DNA of 64,000 nucleotides from Actinosynnema sp. ALI-1.44 (GCF_001984155.1 NZ_MTQO01000047.1:186001-250000); one strand, 5' to 3'; counted from the stretch's first letter, positions 36,957 through 46,287 are shown. Numbers and translations are program-made. The notes: generated by a model from the sequence alone, not told the origin.

Positions 36957-38157
36957 CCGTCGTCCGGATCGGCGAGAAGATCAGCGGCAGCGAGCACAGC
37001 GCCAACCCGACGGCGGCGACCCACAGCGCGCCACGCACGCTGATCAGCTCACCGAGCACGCCGCCCGCCAGTGAGCCGAGCGGGAACGCCCCCCAGATCA
37101 TGAACCGCATGCTGGCGTTCATCCGGCCGAGCAGCCGGTCCGGGCAGATCGACTGGCGGAAACTGACCTGTGCGATGTTGTGCACGGTGACGCCGTAACC
37201 GACACCGAGCATGCCTATGACCGTCAGCCACACGGTCCACCCCGGGTAGGCCAACGGGATCAACAGCTCGAACGGCGCGATGGCCACCAGCGACACCCAG
37301 ATCGCGCGGGCGTTGCCGATCCTGCGGTACCACCAGTTCGCGGTGACCGCGCCCAGCGCGCCGCTGACACCGCCGACCGCGAGCACGAGCCCGACTTGAG
37401 CACTGCTCAGGTGCAGGTCCTTGGCGAGGAACAGCACCATCGCGGCGGTCTCCATCTGGAAGAAGAACCCCGCCGTGGTCCCGGCCAGCGCGATCGCCCG
37501 CAGCATCTTGTTGTGGAAGACGAACTTCAGGCCCTCCAGCACCTCGGTGCGCAGCTTGCGCCCCGGTTCGCGCACCGGCCGCGGCTCGACCTTCTTGATC
37601 CGCAGCAGGAACAGCCAGGACGCCACGAAGCCGAAGCCGACGGCCGCGGTCGAGTTCGCCGCGCCGACCAGTGCCGCGAGCCCGCCGCCCGCCGCGGGGC
37701 CGGAGATCAGCGCCACCTGCTGGCTGGCCTGCAGTTTCGAGTTGCCGTCCAGCAGTTGGTCCCGGTTGACCAGCGTCGGCAGGTACGACTGGTACGACAC
37801 GTCGAAGAACACCGTGCACACGCCGACCAGCAGGCCCACGACGATCATGTGCGGCAACGTCAGGACCCCGGCCCACCACGCCACGGGGATGCTGAGCATC
37901 AGCGCCGCCCGCGCCACGTCCGCCCGCATCATCAACGTCCGCCGCCGCATCCGGTCCACCCAGACCCCAGCGGGCAGGCCGATCAGCAGGAACGCGGCCG
38001 TCTCGGCGGCCGTGAGCACGCCCATCTCGAACGGTGTCGCGCCGAGAACGGTCACGGCGACGAGGGGCAGCACCGTCTGACCGATGAACGTGCCGAACTG
38101 GCTGATGGTGTCGCTGGCCCAGAGCTGGCGGAAGTCGTGGTGGCGGAATAAGGACAC
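36889..38157 (-). CDS. MFS transporter (EntS-like exporter)
   Basis: A protein of 422 residues from GTG 38157 with AAGGTGGG just upstream; longer in-frame starts exist but lack homology-like sequence. It has 12 predicted membrane helices, the MFS loop motif GVWVDRMRRRTLMM after helix 2, and a second-half ALGAVTANWWYRRIGNARA region. It matches the DHA3/enterobactin-exporter type found widely in actinomycetes as a drug or siderophore exporter. The substrate is unknown. The 3' end overlaps dapF by 68 bp on the opposite strand, so the polar tail (TADPAVHGQPAPQGQ) is encoded antisense to dapF. Confidence 0.9.
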   Translation of the reverse strand: MSLFRHHDFRQLWASDTISQFGTFIGQTVLPLVAVTVLGATPFEMGVLTAAETAAFLLIGLPAGVWVDRMRRRTLMMRADVARAALMLSIPVAWWAGVLTLPHMIVVGLLVGVCTVFFDVSYQSYLPTLVNRDQLLDGNSKLQASQQVALISGPAAGGGLAALVGAANSTAAVGFGFVASWLFLLRIKKVEPRPVREPGRKLRTEVLEGLKFVFHNKMLRAIALAGTTAGFFFQMETAAMVLFLAKDLHLSSAQVGLVLAVGGVSGALGAVTANWWYRRIGNARAIWVSLVAIAPFELLIPLAYPGWTVWLTVIGMLGVGYGVTVHNIAQVSFRQSICPDRLLGRMNASMRFMIWGAFPLGSLAGGVLGELISVRGALWVAAVGLALCSLPLIFSPIRTTVRTPSPTTADPAVHGQPAPQGQ

Positions 38158-38321
38158 CCGCCCACCTTGCCGCACCCGGCGCCGCGTTGGGAACGAATCG
38201 GGGGGTTCGCGGCGTTGTAAGAGGTGCCGCGGCAGGAACGATAACCAGTCGGCGGATTCCACCGCACGTGCGACCATGGACGGGCAACATAGCTACTACA
38301 GGTAAGGACAGGGCTTACTCA

Positions 38322-39743
38322 ATGACGGAAGACTACGCGGAAGAACTGGTCTCGACGGGGGATTTGGAGCTCGAGGACCGTTCCGCGCTACGTCGAGTGG
38401 CCGGGCTGTCCACCGAGCTTTCCGACATCACCGAGGTCGAGTACCGCCAACTGCGACTCGAACGGGTGGTTCTTGTCGGGGTGTGGACCGAGGGCACGGC
38501 GGAGCAGGCCGACGCGTCGCTCACCGAGCTGTCGCGGCTGGCCGAGACGGCCGGGTCCGAGGTCCTCGAAGGGCTCATCCAGCGGCGTGACCGGCCGGAC
38601 CCGGCCACCTACGTCGGTTCCGGCAAGGTCGACGAGATCTTCCAGACCGTGCTGGCGACCGGCGCGGACACGGTGATCTGCGACGGTGAGCTCTCACCCG
38701 GTCAGCTCCGCCAGCTCGAGGCGCGCCTCAAGGTCAAGGTGATCGACCGGACCGCGCTCATCCTCGACATCTTCGCGCAGCACGCGCGGTCGAAGGAGGG
38801 CAAGGCCCAGGTCGAGCTGGCCCAGCTGCAGTACCTGTTGCCGCGACTGCGCGGCTGGGGTGAGTCGCTGTCCCGGCAGGCTGGTGGCCGTGCGGGCGGC
38901 GGCAACGGCGGTGTGGGTCTGCGTGGCCCCGGTGAGACCAAGCTGGAAACCGACCGGCGGCGCATCCGCGCCAAGATCTCCAAGCTCCGGCGGGAGATCG
39001 CGGCGATGTCGGCCGTGCGGGAGACCAAGCGCGGCCGCCGGGTGGCCAACGAGGTGCCGAGCGTCGCCATCGCGGGCTACACCAACGCGGGCAAGTCCAG
39101 CCTGCTCAACGCCATCACCGGCGCGGGCGTGCTGGTCGAGGACGCGTTGTTCGCCACGCTGGACGCGACCACGCGGCGGTCCCAGACCCCGGACGGGCGT
39201 ACGTACACGCTGACCGACACGGTCGGGTTCGTGCGGCACCTGCCGCACCAGTTGATCGAGGCGTTCCGGTCCACCTTGGACGAGGTCGCCGACGCGGATC
39301 TGCTGGTGCACGTGGTCGACGGCTCGGACGACAACCCGGAGTGGCAGGTCAACGCGGTGCGCGAGGTGCTCAACGAGATCGTCGAGCGCAACGACACCAC
39401 GATGCCACCGGAGATCCTGGTGGTGAACAAGATCGACGCGGCGGACGAGCTGCAGTTGGCGCGGCTGCGTCACCTGCTGCCCGGTGCGCTGTTCGTCTCG
39501 GCGCACAAGGGCACCGGGCTCGACGAGCTGCGTGAGCACCTGGCCACGGCGTTGCCGAGGCCGGACGTCGAGGTCGATGTGCTGGTGCCGTACGCCCGGG
39601 GCGAGCTCGTGGCCAGGGTCCACCGGGAGGGTGAAGTGCTCGCTGAGCGTCACACCCCGGATGGGACCCAGCTGCACGCGAGGGTGAACGGTGACCTGGC
39701 CGGGGCATTGGGCCAGTTCGCAAGCAACGGCGCCCCCGCCTGA
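38322..39743 (+). CDS. hflX: GTPase HflX
   Basis: A protein of 473 residues from ATG 38322. It has the HflX N-terminal domain (DPATYVGSGKVDEI and LSPGQLRQLEARL), the linker GLRGPGETKLETDRRRI, and a GTPase domain with G1 GYTNAGKSS (about 252-260), G3 DTVGF and G4 NKID. HflX is a ribosome-splitting GTPase that rescues stalled ribosomes under stress. It is divergent from the MFS exporter and followed 11 bp later by a secreted-protein gene. Confidence 0.95.
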   Translation: MTEDYAEELVSTGDLELEDRSALRRVAGLSTELSDITEVEYRQLRLERVVLVGVWTEGTAEQADASLTELSRLAETAGSEVLEGLIQRRDRPDPATYVGSGKVDEIFQTVLATGADTVICDGELSPGQLRQLEARLKVKVIDRTALILDIFAQHARSKEGKAQVELAQLQYLLPRLRGWGESLSRQAGGRAGGGNGGVGLRGPGETKLETDRRRIRAKISKLRREIAAMSAVRETKRGRRVANEVPSVAIAGYTNAGKSSLLNAITGAGVLVEDALFATLDATTRRSQTPDGRTYTLTDTVGFVRHLPHQLIEAFRSTLDEVADADLLVHVVDGSDDNPEWQVNAVREVLNEIVERNDTTMPPEILVVNKIDAADELQLARLRHLLPGALFVSAHKGTGLDELREHLATALPRPDVEVDVLVPYARGELVARVHREGEVLAERHTPDGTQLHARVNGDLAGALGQFASNGAPA

Positions 39744-39754
39744 CGCGTCTACTG

Positions 39755-40801
39755 ATGGTGATCGGTGTACGGAGGGCTTTGGCGTGGGGAGGCGCCTTGG
39801 CTCTGGCCGTGGCGCTCTCCCCGGTCACGGCGGCACACGCGGCGGACCCGGTTGAGCGCTGCGTGCTCAACAACAAGAACATCGGGGAGCTGTCCGGCCT
39901 CGCGTCGGACGGCTCCAAGATGTACGCGACCAACGACGGCGGCACCAAGCTGACCGTCTTCGTGCTGTCCAAGGACTGCAAGCTCGAGCGCACCATCACA
40001 AACAAGACCGACCCGTTCGACGTCGAGGACATGGCGCGAACCAAGGACGGCACGCTCTGGCTCGCGGACACCGGGGACAACGGCAAGAAGCGCGACACGG
40101 TCGCGTTGCACGCGTTGACGCCGGACGGCAAGACGACGTTGTACCGCTTGTCCTATCCGGACGGCCAGCACGACGCGGAAGCATTGCTGATGGACCAGAA
40201 GGGCGTGCCGCACCTGGTCACCAAGGAGCCGTTCGGCGCGGCCCAGGTCTACCGGCCGGAAGGCCCGCTGCAGAGCCCTGGCCCGGTGAAACTGGCCAAA
40301 GTGGCCTCGGTCGACTTCAAGAGCACCGACACGCCCGGCGGTCCGACCCAGATTCCGCGCGCCATCGGCTCGATCCTGGTGACGGGCGGCGCGGTCAGCC
40401 ACGACGGGAAAGTCGTGGCGCTCCGGACGTACACAGACGCCTATCTCTACAGCGCCCCGGACGGTGACATCGTCGCGGCGCTCAGCCGTGAACCCGTACG
40501 CGTTCCGCTGCCCAACGAACCACAAGGCGAGACCATCGCGTTCGAGCCGGACGGCACTTTGCTGACCGGCTCGGAGGGCGTCGGCCAGCCGATCAGGGCC
40601 ATCGCAGGTGCGACCGGCATGGTGTCGGCGGACCCCAAACCAGGCGCCAAGCCGGGGAATTCCGCCGGTGCGGCGGGAGACACCAACGCCGCACCAGCCA
40701 CTGAGGACTCCGGGTTCCCCACGTGGCTGGCCGTCGTGATCGGCATGGCCGTGGTGCTGGGCGGCCTGGCCTACCTGGGCCGCAAAGGAACCTCCCGCTA
40801 A
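39755..40801 (+). CDS. Secreted, membrane-anchored propeller-like protein
   Basis: A protein of 348 residues with an N-terminal signal peptide (cleavage near AAHA) and a single C-terminal membrane helix (about 322-342, LAVVIGMAVVLGGLAYLG) followed by RKGTSR. The middle has repeated short beta motifs such as GELSGLASDGSKMYATNDGG and DVEDMARTKDGTLWLADTGDN, suggesting a beta-propeller outside the cell. No catalytic motif is visible. It follows hflX by 11 bp and may be read through from it. Its function is unknown. Confidence 0.8.
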   Translation: MVIGVRRALAWGGALALAVALSPVTAAHAADPVERCVLNNKNIGELSGLASDGSKMYATNDGGTKLTVFVLSKDCKLERTITNKTDPFDVEDMARTKDGTLWLADTGDNGKKRDTVALHALTPDGKTTLYRLSYPDGQHDAEALLMDQKGVPHLVTKEPFGAAQVYRPEGPLQSPGPVKLAKVASVDFKSTDTPGGPTQIPRAIGSILVTGGAVSHDGKVVALRTYTDAYLYSAPDGDIVAALSREPVRVPLPNEPQGETIAFEPDGTLLTGSEGVGQPIRAIAGATGMVSADPKPGAKPGNSAGAAGDTNAAPATEDSGFPTWLAVVIGMAVVLGGLAYLGRKGTSR

Positions 40802-40815
40802 GTGGTCGTGACCAC
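40802..40815. terminator. Short palindrome between convergent genes
   Basis: GTGGTC-GT-GACCAC sits in the 23-bp gap between the secreted-protein stop and the lexA stop. The stem is only 6 bp without a U tract, so a terminator role is tentative. Confidence 0.3.
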
Positions 40816-40824
40816 CAAGCCGGG

Positions 40825-41532
40825 CTACAGCCGCCGCAGGACCGCGACGACCTTCCCGAGGATCGTGGCCTCATCGCCGGGGATCGGGTCGTACGCCTCG
40901 TTCTGCGGCAGCAGCCAGACGTGCCCGTCGCGCAGCTTGTACGTCTTGACGGTGGCCTCGCCGTCGATCATCGCCGCGACGATCTCGCCGTTGTCCGCGA
41001 CCGACTGCTGGCGCACCACGACCCAGTCGTCGTCGGCGATCGCCGCGTCGATCATCGAGTCGCCCGCGACCTTCAGCAGGAACAGCGAGCCCTCGCCGAC
41101 GATCTCCTTCGGCAGCGGGAAGACGTCCTCGACGGCCTGTTCGGCCAGGATCGGGCCACCGGCGGCGATCCGGCCGAGCACCGGGACGTACGCGGGCGTG
41201 GGCGCCGGGGTGTCGTCGCCGGCCAACTGGGCCGCGTCCGCGTCCGGCGGCAGCACGCCGATCGCCCGCGGCCGGTTGTGGTCCCGGCGCAGGTAGCCCT
41301 TCCGCTCAAGGGCCTTGAGCTGGTACGCCACCGAAGAGGTGGACGTGAGGCCGACCGCCTCGCCTATCTCGCGCACGCTCGGTGGGTAGCCGACGCGTTC
41401 CACCCAGGCTCTGATGACCTCGAGCACCGCGCGCTGCCGCGGCGGCAGGGTGCCCGAATCCAGGTCCTCGGACTGTTCCGGGAAGGGACGGACGTTGTCG
41501 CCCTGCTCTGGTGTCTTGCTGCGCTGCGGCAC
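40825..41532 (-). CDS. lexA: SOS repressor LexA
   Basis: A protein of 235 residues from GTG 41532, which has GGAGG eight bases upstream; a TTG five codons earlier overlaps that site and is unlikely. The winged-helix DNA-binding domain includes [27 protein letters not shown]. The self-cleavage site is Ala-Gly in RIAAGGPI (about 124-125). The catalytic Ser159 (GDSMIDA) and Lys196 (EATVKTYK) are 37 residues apart, as in Escherichia coli LexA. It represses SOS genes until RecA filaments trigger cleavage. The operator in the divergent promoter (41697) implies autoregulation. Confidence 0.97.
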   Translation of the reverse strand: MPQRSKTPEQGDNVRPFPEQSEDLDSGTLPPRQRAVLEVIRAWVERVGYPPSVREIGEAVGLTSTSSVAYQLKALERKGYLRRDHNRPRAIGVLPPDADAAQLAGDDTPAPTPAYVPVLGRIAAGGPILAEQAVEDVFPLPKEIVGEGSLFLLKVAGDSMIDAAIADDDWVVVRQQSVADNGEIVAAMIDGEATVKTYKLRDGHVWLLPQNEAYDPIPGDEATILGKVVAVLRRL

Positions 41533-41683
41533 CGCTTCCGCCTCCAAAAATCCTCGCCCACCTGTGGGCGAGCTCGATCATCTTCACCGACCGTAGTCCG
41601 CTTCGACCAGGAGATCAAACACCTGTTCGAGGGACACGCCGAGCGGATCTCGATTTTTGTCGGTGGTTGGTGGTACACATTCG

Positions 41684-41712
41684 CACGAACGTTCGATCGA
41701 ACCGATGTTCGA
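41684..41712 (+). promoter_or_regulatory. LexA/SOS box between lexA and the LysM gene
   Basis: TCGAACCGATGTTCGA at 41697-41712 is a perfect TCGAAC-N4-GTTCGA operator. An overlapping palindrome, CGAACGTTCG at about 41685-41694, adds more half sites. It lies 29 bp upstream of the LysM gene start and about 150 bp from lexA, so it probably controls the LysM gene directly and perhaps lexA too. Confidence 0.9.
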
Positions 41713-41740
41713 TCCGAAAGTCGTGCGAGGAGGATACGAC

Positions 41741-42232
41741 ATGGCGGCCCCGGTACGCACCAAGATCGACCTGTCGCAGCTGGACACCCCCCGGCCGGTG
41801 CTCCACCTGGTGCCGCCGTTGCCGGAGGTCGAGGAGCCCACGCCGGCGAGGAGTCCCGGGCGGACGCGCGTCGCCGAGCCCAAGGCGCCCCGCCGGGCCG
41901 AGCGGCGCAGGCCCTCGCATTCCCGTGTGGCCGCCTGCACCCCGGCGATCCGGCGCCGCAGGCGGGTCGCGGCCGCCATCCTCATCGGGCTCGGGATGTT
42001 CCTCGCGGTGCTGGGCTTCGGCAGCCTCGCGGGCGCGCTGACGGCGGACGTGGTCCCCGACCGCACGGCGGTCGTGTGGGTGCAGCCGGGCGAGACTTTG
42101 TGGGACGTGGCCGAGCGATCGGCGCCCGGCTACAACACCGAGGCCGTGATCGCCCGGATCCACGAACTCAACGAGATCCCCGGCAACACCGTCCTCGCCG
42201 GACAGGCCCTGCAGGTCCCGTCCGCGCCCTGA
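41741..42232 (+). CDS. LysM protein, SOS-inducible division inhibitor-like (ChiZ/Rv2719c type)
   Basis: A protein of 163 residues from ATG 41741 with GAGGAGG upstream. It has a basic, proline-rich cytoplasmic N-terminus (1-72), one membrane helix (about 75-98) and an extracytoplasmic LysM domain (about 112-160) starting VWVQPGETLWDVAERSAPGY. This topology and the position divergent from lexA match mycobacterial Rv2719c (ChiZ) and, by place, corynebacterial DivS, which are SOS-induced division inhibitors. The LexA box just upstream supports that. Action at the septum via peptidoglycan binding is inferred. Confidence 0.85.
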   Translation: MAAPVRTKIDLSQLDTPRPVLHLVPPLPEVEEPTPARSPGRTRVAEPKAPRRAERRRPSHSRVAACTPAIRRRRRVAAAILIGLGMFLAVLGFGSLAGALTADVVPDRTAVVWVQPGETLWDVAERSAPGYNTEAVIARIHELNEIPGNTVLAGQALQVPSAP

Positions 42233-42658
42233 CTACGCCAGGCGCGCCGCCGCGCCGCGTGTCTGTGCCCCATGGACGTCGCGTCGACGTCTGTTGATGT
42301 CCTCATGAAAGTCGCGCCGACGGTCGACCGGGAGAGGGTCGACCGCGCGTTGGCTCCGGTTGACCTCGCCGACGGGCCTCACCGTCGTATTCCCGCCGCG
42401 TGCCCCCGGCCGCGGGAACGAGCGGAACCACGGTCGGACCGCGTCCGCGAGAGATCGACACCACCTCTGTGCTCGCGCCTCGCGCGCACCCCCACCCGCC
42501 AAGTGGATCGCCGCGCGGGTGTCCTAACGTGTGCGCGCACCGTGGGCGGCCGCTCGTCCTGAGGTTCCCTCGAACGGCTGATTGCGGAGTTCGTGTCCAC
42601 TCCGAGTGTGGTGCTCGCCACTCCGACTCCCCGACCGGGGGAGACACGCCGTGTCGAC
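42233..42658. other. Intergenic region between the LysM gene and the nrdR promoter
   Basis: About 425 bp without a supported gene. The frames present are short and overlap each other on both strands. A 9-bp stem, CGGTCGACC with GGTCGACCG around GGGAGAG at 42321-42345, may terminate the LysM transcript. I saw no cobalamin riboswitch. The remainder is GC-rich sequence without a clear pattern. Confidence 0.5.
42321..42345 (+). terminator. Hairpin after the LysM gene
   Basis: Nine-base arms CGGTCGACC and GGTCGACCG enclose a 7-nt loop; no U tract follows. Each arm is itself nearly palindromic, so an operator function is also possible. Confidence 0.4.
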
Positions 42659-42687
42659 TTGCATCGGGTAGGCCTCGGGCATACTGT
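42659..42687 (+). promoter_or_regulatory. Likely principal-sigma promoter of nrdR-nrdJ
   Basis: TTGCAT (42659-42664) and TACTGT (42682-42687) are separated by exactly 17 bp and fit the actinobacterial housekeeping promoter (TTGAC, TANNNT). Transcription would start near 42694, about 155 bp before nrdR. Confidence 0.6.
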
Positions 42688-42691
42688 CACC

Positions 42692-42726
42692 CCAACATCT
42701 AGTAGTTACACCGCTGTATTTAGTCC
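42692..42726 (+). promoter_or_regulatory. Putative tandem NrdR boxes
   Basis: CCAACATCTAGTAGTT (42692-42707) and CCGCTGTATTTAGTCC (42711-42726) carry the NrdR-like TAGT core, two helical turns (21 bp) apart, overlapping the predicted transcription start. NrdR boxes usually come in helically phased pairs; this spacing is shorter than the common ~31 bp. The second box matches about 10 of 16 positions of the general consensus. Autoregulation is likely but not proven. Confidence 0.45.
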
Positions 42727-42848
42727 ACAGGTTGGGGCTGGAGTCGGACGGGTTGTCCACGCTCCATCCACAAGTCGATCACCAGCCAGGCTGTTGCGGT
42801 GACGCACGGGTGTTGCCAGGTCACTGTCAGTGAGAAGGGGGGAGAGCG

Positions 42849-43319
42849 ATGAGGTGCCCGTTCTGCCGGCACTCCGACTCTCGGGTCGTCGACTCGCGTG
42901 AGGTCGACGAGGGACAGGTGATCCGGCGCAGGCGGTCGTGCTCGAGCTGCGGCCGCAGGTTCACGACAGTCGAAGAGGCTGTGCTGGCCGTGGTCAAGCG
43001 CTCCGGCGTGACCGAGCCGTTCAGCCGCGACAAGGTCGTCCGCGGCGTCCAGCGCGCGTGCCAGGGCAGGCCGGTCGACGAAGACGCGCTGCAGCAGCTG
43101 GCGCACCGGGTCGAGGAGACGATCCGGTCCGCGGGCGCCGCCGAGATCCCCAGCCACGAGGTCGGCCTCGCCATCCTCGGGCCGCTGCGTGAGCTCGACG
43201 AGGTCGCCTACCTGCGGTTCGCCAGCGTGTACCGCTCGTTCACGTCCGTTGAGGACTTCGAGAAGGAGATCGCGGACCTGAAGGAAGCGATCGCCAAGCG
43301 GTCGGAGGCGGGCGAGTGA
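42849..43319 (+). CDS. nrdR: Ribonucleotide reductase regulator NrdR
   Basis: A protein of 156 residues. The N-terminal zinc ribbon has Cys3, Cys6, Cys31 and Cys34 (MRCPFCRH and CSSCGRRF), and the ATP-cone (about 46-136) starts [22 protein letters not shown]. It senses ATP/dATP and represses reductase genes. It lies directly before nrdJ, as in other actinomycetes, and the predicted boxes upstream suggest self-control. A GAAGGGGGGAG ribosome binding site precedes the start. Confidence 0.96.
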   Translation: MRCPFCRHSDSRVVDSREVDEGQVIRRRRSCSSCGRRFTTVEEAVLAVVKRSGVTEPFSRDKVVRGVQRACQGRPVDEDALQQLAHRVEETIRSAGAAEIPSHEVGLAILGPLRELDEVAYLRFASVYRSFTSVEDFEKEIADLKEAIAKRSEAGE

Positions 43320-43438
43320 GTCGCCGGGCCCGGCCGAAGAACAGGACTACGAAGAAGAAATCGCTCGGACCGGATCGGACGGGAACCCCGGCCGTGGCCG
43401 CGCCAGTTATCGCGAGTGTTGAGGGAGAGGGACTGGTC

Positions 43439-46240
43439 ATGACGGAGACGGTTGGCGTTCCCGCCGGGGGAGATCAGCAGGTCAAAGGCCTGCGGATGGA
43501 ACGGGTCTTCACGACCGAGGGAGTGCACCCGTACGACGCGGTCACGTGGGAACACCGCGATGTGGTGATGACCAACTGGCGTGACGGGTCGGTGAACTTC
43601 GAGCAGCGCGGCGTCGAGTTCCCCGACTCCTGGTCGGTCAACGCGGTCAACATCGTCACCAGCAAGTACTTCCGCGGCGCGGTCGGCTCCCAGGTCAGGG
43701 AGAGCAGCCTGCGCCAGCTGATCGACCGTGTGGTGAAGAAGTACGTGGCCGCCGGTGTGGAGCACGAGTACTTCGCCACGCCGAAGGACGCCGAGATCTT
43801 CGAGCACGAGCTCACCCACATGCTGCTGCACCAGGTCTTCAGCTTCAACTCGCCGGTCTGGTTCAACGTCGGCACCGCGTCACCCCAGCAAGTCTCAGCG
43901 TGCTTCATCCTCGCCGTCGACGACACCATGGAGTCGATCCTCAACTGGTACAAGGAAGAGGGGCTGATCTTCAAGGGCGGTTCCGGCGCGGGACTGAACC
44001 TCTCCCGGATCCGTTCGTCCAAGGAGCTGCTGTCCTCCGGCGGCACCGCGTCGGGCCCGGTGTCGTTCATGCGCGGTGCCGACGCGTCCGCGGGGACGAT
44101 CAAGTCCGGTGGCGCGACCCGCCGCGCGGCCAAGATGGTCGTGCTCGACGTGGACCACCCGGACGTCGAGGAGTTCATCGAGACCAAGGCCAAGGAAGAA
44201 GCCAAGATCCGTGTCCTGCGTGACGCGGGCTTCGACATGGACCTCGGCGGCAAGGACATCACCTCGGTCCAGTACCAGAACGCCAACAACTCGATCCGCG
44301 TGTCCGACGAGTTCATGCACGCGGTGGAGAACGACGGCCAGTTCGCCCTGCGGGCCCGCGGCACGAACGACGTCATCGAAGAGGTCGGCGCCAAGGGTCT
44401 GTTCCGCAAGCTGGCCAAGGCCGCGTGGGAGTGCGCGGACCCGGGCATCCAGTACGACAGCACGATCAACGACTGGCACACCTGCCCCGAGTCGGGCCGG
44501 ATCACCGCGTCGAACCCGTGCAGCGAGTACATGCACCTGGACAACTCCAGCTGCAACCTCGCGTCACTGAACCTGATGAAGTTCCTGCGTGAGGACGGCA
44601 CGTTCGACGCGCAGACCTTCGTCAAGGCCGTCGAGTTCGTCATCACCGCGATGGACATCTCGATCTGCTTCGCGGACTTCCCGACCGAGCCGATCGCGGA
44701 CACCACCCGCAAGTTCCGCCAGCTGGGCATCGGGTACGCCAACCTCGGCGCGCTGCTGATGGCGACCGCGCACGCGTACGACTCCGAAGGCGGCCGTGCG
44801 CTCGCCGCGTCCATCACCTCGCTGATGAACGCCGTCGCGTACCGCCGTTCCGCCGAGCTCGCCGGTGTCGTCGGCCCGTACGACGGCTACGCCCGCAACG
44901 CCGAGCCGCACATCCGCGTGATCCGCAAGCACGCCGCGGCCAACGACCTGATCCGCACCCTGGCCGAGGACGACACCACGATCCAGCGCATCGCGGGCGA
45001 GGAATGGCGCCGTGGCCTGGAGATCGGTGTCAAGGACGGCTGGCGCAACGCGCAGGCGTCCGTGCTCGCGCCGACCGGCACCATCGGCCTGATGATGGAC
45101 TGCGACACCACCGGCATCGAGCCGGACCTCGCGCTGGTGAAGTTCAAGAAGCTGGTCGGCGGCGGCTCGATGCAGATCGTCAACCAGACGGTGCCGCGCG
45201 CGCTGAAGTCCCTTGGCTACCAGCAGGAGCAGATCGAGGCGATCGTCGAGTACGTCTCCGAGCACGGGCACGTCGTCGACGCGCCGGGCCTGCGCCGCGA
45301 GCACTACGAGGTGTTCGACTGCGCGATGGGCGAGCGCTCGATCGCACCGATGGGGCACGTCCGGATGATGGCCGCGGTGCAGCCGTTCATCTCGGGTGCG
45401 ATCTCCAAGACGGTGAACATGCCGGAGGCGGCGACGATCGAGGACGTCGAGGAGATCTACTTCCAGGGCTGGAAGCTGGGCCTGAAGGCGCTGGCGATCT
45501 ACCGCGACAACTGCAAGGTCGGCCAGCCGCTGTCCGCGGGCAAGGGTGCCAAGGGCGAGAAGGACGCGGAGAAGGAGACGGTCGTCGAGTACCGGCCGGT
45601 CCGCAAGCGCCTGCCGAAGAAGCGCCCGTCGCAGACGGTCTCGTTCACCGTCGGTGGCGCGGAGGGCTACCTGCACGCGGGTTCGTACCCCGACGACGGC
45701 CTCGGTGAGATCTTCGTCAAGCTGGGCAAGCAGGGTTCGACGCTGGCAGGCGTGATGGACGCGTTCTCGATGTCGATCTCGGTGGGTCTGCAGTACGGGA
45801 TCCCGCTGGAGTTCTACGTCTCGAAGTTCCAGAACCTGCGTTTCGAGCCCGCCGGCATGACCGACGACCCGGACGTCCGGATCGCCACCAGCGTGCTGGA
45901 CTACCTGTTCCGCAGGCTGGCGCTGGACTACCTGCCGCTGGAGAAGCGCGCCCAGCTGGGCATCTACACAGCGTCCGAGCGTTCGGCGCAGGTCAACAGC
46001 GACTACGGCTCGTCCGATGTGGACCTGGAGGGCATGCGCTCGACGGTGGAGTCCGCCACGGCGGCGGCCCCGCAGCCGAAGGCGGAGATCGAGAAGGCAC
46101 ACAGCTCGACCGAATTGCTCGAGCTGCAACTCGGCACCGTCGCCGACGCCCCGCTGTGCATGACCTGCGGCACGAAGATGCGTCCCGCCGGCTCCTGCTA
46201 CGTCTGTGAGGGCTGCGGCTCCACCTCCGGCTGCAGCTGA
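43439..46240 (+). CDS. nrdJ: Class II (adenosylcobalamin-dependent) ribonucleotide reductase
   Basis: A protein of 933 residues from ATG 43439, which has GAGGGAGAGGGA upstream and matches the usual start; a GTG at 43316 overlapping the nrdR stop would add 41 basic residues. Catalytic motifs include SACFILAVDD, NPCSEYMHLDNSSCNLASLNL and APTGTIGLMMDCDTTGIEPD. The C-terminus ends in a cysteine-rich zinc-binding tail (CMTCGTKM, CYVCEGCGSTSGC) that recharges the active-site cysteines. It makes deoxynucleotides using a vitamin B12 radical, with or without oxygen. Confidence 0.96.
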   Translation: MTETVGVPAGGDQQVKGLRMERVFTTEGVHPYDAVTWEHRDVVMTNWRDGSVNFEQRGVEFPDSWSVNAVNIVTSKYFRGAVGSQVRESSLRQLIDRVVKKYVAAGVEHEYFATPKDAEIFEHELTHMLLHQVFSFNSPVWFNVGTASPQQVSACFILAVDDTMESILNWYKEEGLIFKGGSGAGLNLSRIRSSKELLSSGGTASGPVSFMRGADASAGTIKSGGATRRAAKMVVLDVDHPDVEEFIETKAKEEAKIRVLRDAGFDMDLGGKDITSVQYQNANNSIRVSDEFMHAVENDGQFALRARGTNDVIEEVGAKGLFRKLAKAAWECADPGIQYDSTINDWHTCPESGRITASNPCSEYMHLDNSSCNLASLNLMKFLREDGTFDAQTFVKAVEFVITAMDISICFADFPTEPIADTTRKFRQLGIGYANLGALLMATAHAYDSEGGRALAASITSLMNAVAYRRSAELAGVVGPYDGYARNAEPHIRVIRKHAAANDLIRTLAEDDTTIQRIAGEEWRRGLEIGVKDGWRNAQASVLAPTGTIGLMMDCDTTGIEPDLALVKFKKLVGGGSMQIVNQTVPRALKSLGYQQEQIEAIVEYVSEHGHVVDAPGLRREHYEVFDCAMGERSIAPMGHVRMMAAVQPFISGAISKTVNMPEAATIEDVEEIYFQGWKLGLKALAIYRDNCKVGQPLSAGKGAKGEKDAEKETVVEYRPVRKRLPKKRPSQTVSFTVGGAEGYLHAGSYPDDGLGEIFVKLGKQGSTLAGVMDAFSMSISVGLQYGIPLEFYVSKFQNLRFEPAGMTDDPDVRIATSVLDYLFRRLALDYLPLEKRAQLGIYTASERSAQVNSDYGSSDVDLEGMRSTVESATAAAPQPKAEIEKAHSSTELLELQLGTVADAPLCMTCGTKMRPAGSCYVCEGCGSTSGCS

Positions 46241-46255
46241 CAGCCTCGACTGAGA

Positions 46256-46287
46256 ACGGGGTGCCCGGCCGGGGCACCCCGTTTTTT
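46256..46287 (+). terminator. Rho-independent terminator of nrdR-nrdJ
   Basis: An 11-bp stem (ACGGGGTGCCC with GGGCACCCCGT) and 5-nt loop followed by TTTTTT, 16 bp after the nrdJ stop. It is a textbook intrinsic terminator for the plus strand. Confidence 0.92.

Noticed and set aside
38187-38321. Longer N-terminus for HflX
   Set aside because: The added codons overlap the divergent MFS leader and do not resemble HflX; ATG 38322 fits better.
42233-42848. Cobalamin riboswitch before the B12-dependent reductase
   Set aside because: I found no B12-box-like sequence or matching helices; the region has a plain promoter with NrdR-like boxes.
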